From assembly GCA_036782915.1 (NCBI GenBank), contig DAIPYE010000140.1, positions 1 to 8,810 on the forward strand: a DNA stretch of 8,810 nucleotides, written 5' to 3'. The DNA comes from JAEUSI01 sp036782915. Its GTDB lineage: Bacteria > Bacteroidota > Ignavibacteria > Tepidaquicellales > Tepidaquicellaceae. Within the stretch, counting starts at the first letter, position 1. Every line of letters begins with the position of its first letter. Below are positions 1 to 5,856 of the stretch, one piece after another. The notes under the pieces were generated by a model. The model ran no database searches. It saw nothing but the letters and a program-made list of their open reading frames with translations, and was not told the origin of the DNA. Made by a program: the position numbers and the translations under genes.

Positions 1-2
1 CC

Positions 3-95
3 CTATTGTTCGTTAATGGCAAAAAATTTGCAAAGTACAGGATAGATAAAAATAAATTGCTTGCAAAACTTTATCGGGAATCAATAACAACCTAA
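3..95 (+). CDS. possible 3' end of an unidentified gene
   Basis: An open frame enters from the window edge and runs 30 codons to a TAA at 93-95. The residues are Lys/Leu-rich (NGKKFAKYRIDKNKLLAKLY in the middle), which fits an AT-rich coding sequence better than random DNA. The other two forward frames stop earlier (43-45 and 14-16). I do not recognise a family, and 30 codons without a stop could be chance. If real, it is the C-terminus of a gene that starts outside the window. Confidence 0.3.
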   Translation, partial: LLFVNGKKFAKYRIDKNKLLAKLYRESITT

Positions 96-215
96 GTAAC
101 TGGAATGTGAGCCCAAAGCCCCCGTTAACAATATATTGGAATTGCATTTGGATATTAAATTTTCGAATTTAGTAACTGAAAATTATCATACCCTCAACTC
201 CAATTCACTGATACA

Positions 216-539
216 ATGATAAGACTTTGTAATTTAAAAAATTTCTTTTTTATTGCATTACTTCAATTATTTTTTTTAATTCCAGTTTTAAAAAAACAGA
301 TAGCGAATCAAGCTTAAAAATCATGGCAGGGACTTACACAGGATCAAAAACCTGCTGCGAACAAAAACCCTGAAGATACACTTCTTCAGATTCAATAATT
401 CAGATAATAAGCAATCCGGTGAAAAAACTTACACTGAAAATTCAGATTCTAAAAGCGGAATGGTTTGTTTACCGGAGGTGAGTTTGAAATGAGATTTGAT
501 CGATTGAACCTTTTTTCAAAATCAAAAATATATTCTTAA
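216..539 (+). pseudogene. possible remnant of a small secreted or lipoprotein-like gene, frameshifted
   Basis: An ATG at 216 opens a 33-codon frame that looks like an export signal: a basic start, then a hydrophobic core (FFFIALLQLFFLIPVL, residues 10-25). It ends at 315-317, just after a run of seven A (290-296). A one-base shift at that run would continue into SESSLKIMAGTYTGSKTC, which stops at 371-373. A further shift gives NKNPEDTLLQIQ, and later fragments occur in other frames (for example GEKTYTENSDSKSG near 418-459, GLFTGGEFEMRFDR near 460-503). The pattern fits a decayed exported protein, but the pieces are short and I cannot name a family. Chance reading frames in low-complexity DNA are the alternative. 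Confidence 0.28.
489..539 (+). CDS. 16-codon ORF with a strong ribosome binding site; possible leader peptide or fragment
   Basis: An ATG at 489 is preceded by GGAGGTG (474-480) at normal Shine-Dalgarno spacing and opens a 16-residue ORF (MRFDRLNLFSKSKIYS) ending at TAA 537-539. It lies 28 bases before the BKACE start codon. A Shine-Dalgarno this good is unusual here, because the genes downstream of the BKACE gene lack one. It may be a short leader, the tail of a degraded gene, or chance. The peptide matches nothing I know. Confidence 0.25.
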   Translation: MRFDRLNLFSKSKIYS

Positions 540-554
540 ATTAAATTAAAACAG

Positions 555-561
555 AAAGGAG
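555..561 (+). promoter_or_regulatory. strong Shine-Dalgarno (AAAGGAG) of the BKACE gene
   Basis: AAAGGAG sits six bases before the ATG at 568 and fixes that start. It is notable because rpmH, rnpA, the glycosyltransferase, the M20 peptidase and the DUF3098-like gene have no comparable motif, and yidC has at most a weak purine-rich stretch (about 2929-2938). Confidence 0.8.
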
Positions 562-567
562 ATTTAC

Positions 568-1710
568 ATGTATTTCACAGATGATTCACTGTTATCGGAA
601 AATCAACCTCCTCTAATGATCACTGCCGCTCCTTATGGTCCGATGTGGATGCCGCAGGATTGCACACCTGAACAAAAACTCCCTGTGACCTGGGACGAAC
701 AGGTGCAGGCTGCAATTGACTGCAAGAATGCGGGCGCAACAATTTTACACATTCATGTTCGTGACCCAAAGACCGGACACATCTCAAAAGACTTTCAGCA
801 GTATAACGACCAGATGGCGCGCTTACGTGAAGCCGTTCCAAATATGATCCTGCAGATGGGAGGATCGATTTCGTTTGCTTCCGAAGCGGGCGAAGAAGCA
901 CACGCTGCCAGCTATGATACTCGGCATAAGCTTTGTACGATAAAACCTGCACCGGATCAGATCACTGTGATGTGCGGTTCTTCTCTCTATGATCAGACTG
1001 CAATTCATCCAATGGATGCTTACGAAGGTACACGATTCACCAATCCCGCCCTTGCGCAGGCAATGGCTAACCTAGTAATGGATGCAACGCCGGACTTTTA
1101 TCTCGAAAATATCAAACGCTGTGTCGAGAATGGCATACAGCCTTATTTCGCACTGGCTGACGTCCATGGCCTCGAACTTGTGGAGCGCCTTATCAGAAGA
1201 GGATATTACATGGGACCGATGAATGGATTTTTCAGTACCGGCGCCGGAGGAGTGTGCGGTGTCAATCCGTTTGACCTTATGGAATTGGTGCGCAGAACAC
1301 CTCACGGTTCATGCTATACATACCAGAGTACTTTCCGTCTTACATATCCGATCTCAATGATGATGATCGCGCTCGGGCAGCATACACGTGCGGGGATTGA
1401 AGACAATTTATGGGACACAAAAAAGGGTGTGAGGGCAAGTACCATGCACATGATAGAAGCACAGATCAAAATGGCTAAGCTGATCGGACGCCCGATTGCT
1501 ACTTTAGAACAAACACATAAGATGTTGAAGATCGGTGTTTCGTATAAATCTGTTGATGAAACACTTGCCAATCTCGGACTGCCTCCGAATCGCGAAAAAG
1601 GAAACATGGGTTTTCTAGTGCATAAAACCGACGGACGATTTCATCAGGCTGCGCAAGGCGGATGCGGACATATTCATGCTGGAGAGTGGGAAGAAGATGT
1701 TAATACTTAA
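568..1710 (+). CDS. BKACE family (DUF849) beta-keto acid cleavage enzyme
   Basis: Family members are Zn-dependent TIM-barrel enzymes that cleave a beta-keto acid with acetyl-CoA, giving acetoacetate and a new CoA ester; the founder is Kce of lysine fermentation. The zinc motif HIHVRDP is at residues 61-67 (ligands H61, H63). HTRAGIEDN at 272-280 corresponds to the family GLEDN motif and supplies E278 as third ligand; GGSISF (98-103) and YMGPMNGFF (214-222) also fit. At 380 residues it is longer than the roughly 275-310 of canonical Kce-like members, and it ends in an unusual tail (residues 351-380) with CGHIH at 366-370. The start is supported by the Shine-Dalgarno at 555-561. Local GC reaches about 53% at 661-720, against about 30% in neighbouring genes such as 5041-5100, which suggests transfer. 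No other lysine-fermentation or CoA-transferase gene lies nearby, so the substrate cannot be told. Family call firm, substrate unknown. Confidence 0.92.
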   Translation: MYFTDDSLLSENQPPLMITAAPYGPMWMPQDCTPEQKLPVTWDEQVQAAIDCKNAGATILHIHVRDPKTGHISKDFQQYNDQMARLREAVPNMILQMGGSISFASEAGEEAHAASYDTRHKLCTIKPAPDQITVMCGSSLYDQTAIHPMDAYEGTRFTNPALAQAMANLVMDATPDFYLENIKRCVENGIQPYFALADVHGLELVERLIRRGYYMGPMNGFFSTGAGGVCGVNPFDLMELVRRTPHGSCYTYQSTFRLTYPISMMMIALGQHTRAGIEDNLWDTKKGVRASTMHMIEAQIKMAKLIGRPIATLEQTHKMLKIGVSYKSVDETLANLGLPPNREKGNMGFLVHKTDGRFHQAAQGGCGHIHAGEWEEDVNT

Positions 1711-1872
1711 TATTGAACTGGAATGCATAAGTCAGACTTGTGAAATTAGCGGTAAAAATTTTGTTCATATTAAACGAATACCAACCGAATCTGAAATAAA
1801 TGGAACAAATTTGAAGAATTTTAAAGACATCTGAGAAATCAAACAAATCTGACGAAGAAACGCATAAATTCC

Positions 1873-1910
1873 TTGTAATTCTTGCTCAGCATTCGTATTT
1901 TACATATTAT
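1873..1910 (+). promoter_or_regulatory. candidate sigma70-like promoter(s) of the rpmH operon
   Basis: TTGCTC (1882-1887) and TATTAT (1905-1910) are separated by exactly 17 bases and end 17 bases before the rpmH start. An overlapping alternative, TTGTAA (1873-1878) and TATTTT (1896-1901), also has a 17-base spacer. The position before a ribosomal protein operon fits. The rest of the 1711-1927 gap shows no gene, no clear terminator for the BKACE gene, and no cluster of DnaA boxes. Confidence 0.5.
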
Positions 1911-1927
1911 TAAAAACTAATCAAGCA

Positions 1928-2086
1928 ATGAAAAGAACATATCAACCAAGCAATCGCAAACGCAAAAACAAACACGGATTCAGAGAGCGTATGGCGACAA
2001 AAAACGGCAGAAGAGTTTTGGCCCGAAGAAGAGCCAAAGGCAGAAAAAGATTAACAGTCAGTGATGAATTTACAAGACATGCTTAA
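1928..2086 (+). CDS. rpmH: 50S ribosomal protein L34
   Basis: This 52-residue, very basic protein is the bacterial large-subunit protein L34. The hallmark start MKRTYQPSNRKRKNKHGFR is followed by ERMATKNGRRVLARRRAKGRKRL, the standard L34 layout, with a short extra tail (TVSDEFTRHA) against the usual 44-46 residues. It is the first gene of the classic rpmH-rnpA-yidD-yidC cluster, with a good promoter candidate just upstream. The start lacks a Shine-Dalgarno sequence (AATCAAGCA precedes the ATG), as is common in Bacteroidota, where high expression does not need one. Identification is essentially certain. Confidence 0.98.
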   Translation: MKRTYQPSNRKRKNKHGFRERMATKNGRRVLARRRAKGRKRLTVSDEFTRHA

Positions 2087-2154
2087 AATTTGTTAATTCT
2101 GATTCTCAGGCAGTTCATATATTATTATAACAGTTCAGATTTTTCCATTAAGTA

Positions 2155-2673
2155 ATGAAAATCTCCGGCGAAACTAACAGTAATAACATTAAAAAGAATC
2201 AGCCTTCGCAAAAAAACTCCGGGATAATTAATAACAGACTAAGCAAGCAGGAAATTTTAAGAGGTCATTTAGTTTATTTATCTGTCATCCGGGATTCTGT
2301 TATACTTAAAACAGATTATTTAAAAGTTTATGTCAGCCGGAAAAATACAGAGAGTATAAAAACAGATTTAAACAATATCAGCGAAATTAATGAAAGCCCG
2401 CTTTTGACAAAAATTGTAAAAGTGGGCTTTATTATTACAAAGAAGAAAATCAGAAAAGCTGTTCAAAGAAACAGGATCAGACGGTTATTGAAAGAATCTT
2501 ACAGACTTAACAAAAGTAAATTTTATGAACGGTCGGGAATGAGCATTATTTTTACTTTGAATGATAATGGATACAGCTTATTTAAAAATGATCCGAAAAT
2601 TAAATGCGGATTCATTGAAACTGAAATGATCAAAGCAGCAGAAAAGATAAACAAATATTTTACAAAAAAATGA
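2155..2673 (+). CDS. rnpA: ribonuclease P protein component
   Basis: This is the protein subunit of RNase P, which helps the catalytic RNA remove 5' leaders from tRNA precursors and tmRNA. The RNR signature KAVQRNRIRRLLKESYR is at residues 101-117, preceded by the beta strand KVGFIITKKKI (89-99). The N-terminal conserved part begins near RLSKQEI (28-34). At 172 residues it is longer than the usual 110-130. It has an N-terminal extension of about 27 residues, rich in Asn/Lys/Ser, and an acidic insertion around 63-82. An in-frame stop at 2149-2151, just before the ATG, limits the start, although a later non-ATG start cannot be excluded. It lies 68 bases after rpmH and its stop overlaps the yidD start (ATGA). 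A strong hairpin lies inside the gene at 2393-2430. Confidence 0.93.
   Translation: MKISGETNSNNIKKNQPSQKNSGIINNRLSKQEILRGHLVYLSVIRDSVILKTDYLKVYVSRKNTESIKTDLNNISEINESPLLTKIVKVGFIITKKKIRKAVQRNRIRRLLKESYRLNKSKFYERSGMSIIFTLNDNGYSLFKNDPKIKCGFIETEMIKAAEKINKYFTKK
2393..2430 (+). other. 17-bp hairpin inside rnpA, possible attenuator or processing site
   Basis: AAAGCCCGCTTTT (2393-2405) pairs with AAAAGTGGGCTTT (2418-2430) over 13 bp with a single G-U wobble. After one bulged G, ACAA (2407-2410) pairs with TTGT (2414-2417), closing on an AAA loop. The 3' arm runs into TTTATTATTA, a weak U tract. The shape resembles an intrinsic terminator but lies in frame within codons for residues 80-92 of RnpA. 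A role in lowering rnpA-yidC expression relative to rpmH is inference. Confidence 0.45.
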
Positions 2674-2927
2674 GTTTTACAGCTATATTTATAATTAAAA
2701 TTTATCAGAAACTAATCTCACCTTTGTTACCTGATTCATGCAGATTTTATCCATCCTGTTCACAATACAGTATTGAAGCTTTTCAGACGCACGGATTTTT
2801 CAAGGGAATATATCTGAGCGCTTACAGAATTTTAAGGTGCAATCCGTTTTGCAAGTGCGGATATGATCCTGTACCGGAAAAAGAAACTTGTTCACATAAT
2901 TTTAAAACCATCCGTCACAACGGATAA
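2670..2927 (+). CDS. yidD: membrane protein insertion efficiency factor YidD
   Basis: YidD is a small membrane-associated protein that helps YidC-dependent insertion of inner membrane proteins. The 85 residues show the family signature throughout: IYQKLISPLLPDSCRFYPSC (11-30), SQYSIEAFQTHG (31-42), then the GYDPVP block (64-69). The N-terminus is an amphipathic or hydrophobic helix (MSFTAIFIIKIYQ). The start codon overlaps the rnpA stop by four bases (ATGA), so translational coupling is likely, and yidC begins 21 bases downstream. The loop before GYDPVP reads RCNPFCKC (56-63), with cysteines where many homologues have the HPW-type sequence. C24 and C30 are the usual family cysteines. Confidence 0.96.
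   Translation: MSFTAIFIIKIYQKLISPLLPDSCRFYPSCSQYSIEAFQTHGFFKGIYLSAYRILRCNPFCKCGYDPVPEKETCSHNFKTIRHNG
2910..2925 (+). repeat. small perfect inverted repeat at the end of yidD
   Basis: ATCCGT (2910-2915) and ACGGAT (2920-2925) form a 6-bp stem with a CACA loop, ending on the yidD stop codon and just before yidC. The following bases are A-rich, not T-rich, so it is not an intrinsic terminator on this strand. It may be an mRNA processing or stability element, or chance. Confidence 0.3.
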
Positions 2928-2948
2928 AAAGAAAGAGTTAAATAAATA

Positions 2949-4808
2949 ATGGATAGAAAATCTTTACTCGGATTCGTATTAATCGGCATAGTTTTAATGA
3001 TATGGCTTTACTGGAATTCGTCTACACAGCAGCAGCTTGTTCAGCAAAACAGAAGCAGGATTGCAGATTCTCTGAAAACTCTGGAAAAGGAATTTGGAAA
3101 TAAAACAGAGAAAACACCCGGAATTGACAAACCTGATACTTCAGGCAGAGTAATTGCAGATTCTTTAAAGAATGATTCCTTACTTTTGAAATACGGAAAT
3201 GTATTTTCAGGTATGGCATTTACAAATTCTAAAAGTCCTTCTGAAAAAATCATAACAGTTGAGAGTGATAAAGTGTTGATGGAGTTTTCAAATTACGGCG
3301 GAGGATTGAAAACATATACTGTTAAAAATTATGAGACATGGGACAATAAACCATTGCAGCTTGTTGACTGGAAAAAAGGAAAAGAGCTGCATTTGCTATT
3401 TACATCAAAGGACGGCAGATCAATAAATACAAGAGATCTTGTATTTGATTCAGATTACAGCGATAAGAAAAAAGTAAATATTAATTCAGACGGATCTTTT
3501 AAACTGACATATACTTTGAATGTCACTTCTGACGGAAGTGAAAGCATTACCAAGATCTATACTTTTTTCACAGATAAGTTTGAGTTCGATGTTACATATG
3601 AGTTCAAAAATCCTTCGAAATACATTTCAGACAATAAATATCAGGTAGTCTGGGAATCTTCTCTTAACATGACTGAATACAGAAGTGATCAGGAAGATAC
3701 TTATGCCGAAGCTTTTGCTTATATGGGTGGTGAACTGGAGACTCTTGACGCAACAAACGAAACCGAAGAATTCAAAGGAGATTTTAACGGTGCAACTGAT
3801 TATGTGAGTATGAGAACGAAGTATTTCGGATTGTTTATTATTCCCAAGGATGAAAAAGGAGACGGAGCTTATCTATACGGAACGAGAGAATTGTTAAAAG
3901 ATAAGGGTTCGCGTGAAAATTATTCCATAGCGATCAAAATGGATATCAAAGATGATAAACTTGACAGATCAACTTTTATGATTCTGATGACTCCTCTGGA
4001 TTATAATATTCTGAAAAGCTATGCAATGGATCTGGAAAAGACTATGCGATTCTCTCTCGATTTTATAGTAAGACCTATAGCTCAGTATATTATTTTACCT
4101 GTGTTTCTATTACTCCATAAATTCATTCCAAGCTGGGGACTTGTGATTATATTGTTTGCATTACTTATGAAAATTGTGTTGAATCCTCTTACAAAAAAAC
4201 AAATGGATTCGATGAAAAAAATGTCAGCGCTTAATCCAAAGATCACGTCAATACGCGAGAAGTATAAAGATGATCCTGTAAAAGCGAATCAGCAGATAAT
4301 GAAAATTTACAAGGATGAAAAGATCAATCCCGCCGGAGGATGTTTGCCGATGTTGATTCAGTTACCGATTCTATATGCATTATTCGGAGTATTTAATTCT
4401 ACGATTGAGCTGAGGCATGCGAGTTTTTTATGGATCAAAGACCTTTCTGCTCCTGATGTAATTTTTAATTTACCGTTCAAGCTGCCTTTATTCGGGATCG
4501 ATCAGGTATCCGGGCTTGCAATACTGATGGGAATTACAATGTTTATTCAGCAGAAAATGACTGTAACAGATCCGAAACAGAAAGCACTTGTTTATATTAT
4601 GCCGGTAATGCTTACAATTTTATTCTTCAGCTTCCCTGCCGGATTAAATCTGTATTATTTTATGTTTAATGTATTTACAATTGCATATCAGTGGTATACA
4701 AACAAGAAGAATCCTGTTCCTGCTGTAGAAGTTGTTACCGGAAATAATAATTCAACCGGAAAAAATAATCTGCCTAAAAAGCAAACTCAGGCAAAGTTAA
4801 AAAAATAA
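2949..4808 (+). CDS. yidC: membrane protein insertase YidC (Oxa1/Alb3 family)
   Basis: YidC inserts and folds inner membrane proteins, alone or with the Sec translocon. The 619 residues follow the Gram-negative layout. An N-terminal transmembrane anchor (about 5-22) is followed by a low-complexity linker, then a large periplasmic beta-sandwich domain (about 100-350). The conserved five-helix core has a helix near 378-410, a cytoplasmic hairpin (about 415-455), NPAGGCLPMLIQLPILYALF at 460-479, and later helices near 518-535 and 545-580, with FPAGLNLYY at 562-570. The tail (584-619) is basic, as in members that touch the ribosome. In the groove position where E. coli has Arg before the PLT motif, this protein has Lys (K408 in LLMKIVLNPLT). 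A hydrophilic-groove Lys is a plausible substitute. The start lacks a strong Shine-Dalgarno. The gene follows yidD closely, and the glycosyltransferase starts one base after its stop. Confidence 0.97.
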   Translation: MDRKSLLGFVLIGIVLMIWLYWNSSTQQQLVQQNRSRIADSLKTLEKEFGNKTEKTPGIDKPDTSGRVIADSLKNDSLLLKYGNVFSGMAFTNSKSPSEKIITVESDKVLMEFSNYGGGLKTYTVKNYETWDNKPLQLVDWKKGKELHLLFTSKDGRSINTRDLVFDSDYSDKKKVNINSDGSFKLTYTLNVTSDGSESITKIYTFFTDKFEFDVTYEFKNPSKYISDNKYQVVWESSLNMTEYRSDQEDTYAEAFAYMGGELETLDATNETEEFKGDFNGATDYVSMRTKYFGLFIIPKDEKGDGAYLYGTRELLKDKGSRENYSIAIKMDIKDDKLDRSTFMILMTPLDYNILKSYAMDLEKTMRFSLDFIVRPIAQYIILPVFLLLHKFIPSWGLVIILFALLMKIVLNPLTKKQMDSMKKMSALNPKITSIREKYKDDPVKANQQIMKIYKDEKINPAGGCLPMLIQLPILYALFGVFNSTIELRHASFLWIKDLSAPDVIFNLPFKLPLFGIDQVSGLAILMGITMFIQQKMTVTDPKQKALVYIMPVMLTILFFSFPAGLNLYYFMFNVFTIAYQWYTNKKNPVPAVEVVTGNNNSTGKNNLPKKQTQAKLKK

Positions 4809-4809
4809 A

Positions 4810-5856
4810 TTGAAACCGGATTTTAAAAATCCTCCTTCCATAATTGTAGTTCAGATCGGAAAAATCGGGGATATGATACTTTCTACTCCCCTTTTTTCCG
4901 AATTGAAAAAATTGTTTCCGGATTCCAGACTTACAGTTCTCGCCAGCGAGATCAATAAAGACATTCCCCTTAATCATAGTTCTGTAGATGAAGTTATAAT
5001 TTTCAGAAAGAATATTTTCCGGAGAATATTTCTTTTGAAACATATGTTTTTAAAAACCGATATCTGGATTGATACAAAGGATAATTATTCAAAGACCAGC
5101 GGTTTGTTGTTTAAAATATTCAGACCGGTGTTTTCATTAGGATTTAAATTTCCTGAAAATAAAATAAACTACAATGTTTACCTGAACGAATATGCAGCCG
5201 GAAAACATGCGGTGGATCTGAATTTAAGCCCTCTTAATTACTTCATTGATTCAAATGTTAAAATTAAGACTCTTCCTTCTTATAATATTCCATTTAATAT
5301 CAAAAATAAATTCGAACGAAAATTCAGCACAGGAAAGGATAAGTTAAATATATTGATAAATATTTCTGCGGGAAGTAAAAGCAGATATTTACATGAAAAG
5401 ACTTGGACGGAAATAATTGATCATCTTTCCGGCAATAAGAAATTACAATTTATTTTAAACGGAATTGAGCAGGATAAAAAAATAATTAATTACATTCTGG
5501 AAAACACAAAGAGTAAAAAGGTAAAATATTTACCGGCTCAAAACATTCTTGAAACATCTGAAATTGTAAGGAATAGTGATCTTATTATTACACCGGATAC
5601 ATCTGTAGTGCATATTTGCTCTGCATTTTCAAAACCGGTTGTTGCGATTTACCCTGATGTGAAATGGAATCTGGAAAAATTCAGTCCATTATCAGAAAAG
5701 AAAGTAATTGTGGTATCTGAAGATGAAAATTCTGTTAATAATGTGAAAGCTGAAACTATTATTACGGCAGCAAACAAATTACTTGAAGAAATTATTCAGG
5801 AAAAAATTAGTGGAAATGCCGAGAGTCGAACTCGGGTCCGAAAAGAAGACCATTAA
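4810..5856 (+). CDS. glycosyltransferase family 9 (heptosyltransferase-like)
   Basis: GT9 enzymes transfer ADP-heptose or related sugars during lipopolysaccharide core or surface glycan assembly on the cytoplasmic side. The N-terminal Rossmann motif VQIGKIGDMILSTPL is at residues 14-28, followed by LKKLFPDSRLTVLA (32-45). The C-terminal half has ILINISAGSKSR (181-192) and the sugar-nucleotide site TPDTSVVHICSAFSKPVVA (261-279). Family members usually have G or GP where this has SVV after DT, so the exact donor is uncertain. Length (348) is normal for the family. The start is a TTG one base after yidC; an in-frame stop at 4798-4800 rules out an upstream ATG, and an internal ATG (4873) would cut the Rossmann motif. 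The last 15 residues (334-348) are encoded antisense to the 3' end of tmRNA. Its place beside yidC, where mnmE often sits in other bacteria, is a lineage-specific arrangement. Confidence 0.88.
   Translation: MKPDFKNPPSIIVVQIGKIGDMILSTPLFSELKKLFPDSRLTVLASEINKDIPLNHSSVDEVIIFRKNIFRRIFLLKHMFLKTDIWIDTKDNYSKTSGLLFKIFRPVFSLGFKFPENKINYNVYLNEYAAGKHAVDLNLSPLNYFIDSNVKIKTLPSYNIPFNIKNKFERKFSTGKDKLNILINISAGSKSRYLHEKTWTEIIDHLSGNKKLQFILNGIEQDKKIINYILENTKSKKVKYLPAQNILETSEIVRNSDLIITPDTSVVHICSAFSKPVVAIYPDVKWNLEKFSPLSEKKVIVVSEDENSVNNVKAETIITAANKLLEEIIQEKISGNAESRTRVRKEDH

Larger units (their letters stand above)
96..567. other. region without an intact gene upstream of the BKACE gene
   Basis: This 472-base stretch contains no convincing intact gene, tRNA-like structure, insertion sequence end or repeat array. 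Its right two thirds hold coding-like fragments in several frames, described as a possible decayed gene. The last part (474-567) has two Shine-Dalgarno-like sites, before a 16-codon ORF and before the BKACE start. No clear sigma70-type promoter stands out. Confidence 0.5.

Noticed and set aside
620..1607. Four minus-strand open frames inside the BKACE gene
   Set aside because: They lie opposite a clearly conserved enzyme, have no recognisable motifs, and are shadows of its GC-richer codon pattern.
98..1725. 10-bp direct repeat AACTGGAATG at 98-107 and 1716-1725, flanking the BKACE region like a target-site duplication
   Set aside because: Dozens of 10-bp repeats are expected by chance in a window of this size, and no element ends accompany it.
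2746..2754. TTATCCATC resembling a DnaA box
   Set aside because: Single, imperfect and within the conserved yidD coding sequence.
3022..3253. Minus-strand open frames opposite yidC
   Set aside because: Antisense shadows of the low-complexity linker and the start of the periplasmic domain; no motif or ribosome site.
4774..5043. Minus-strand open frame across the yidC/glycosyltransferase junction
   Set aside because: It covers the conserved GT9 Rossmann motif on the other strand and resembles no family.
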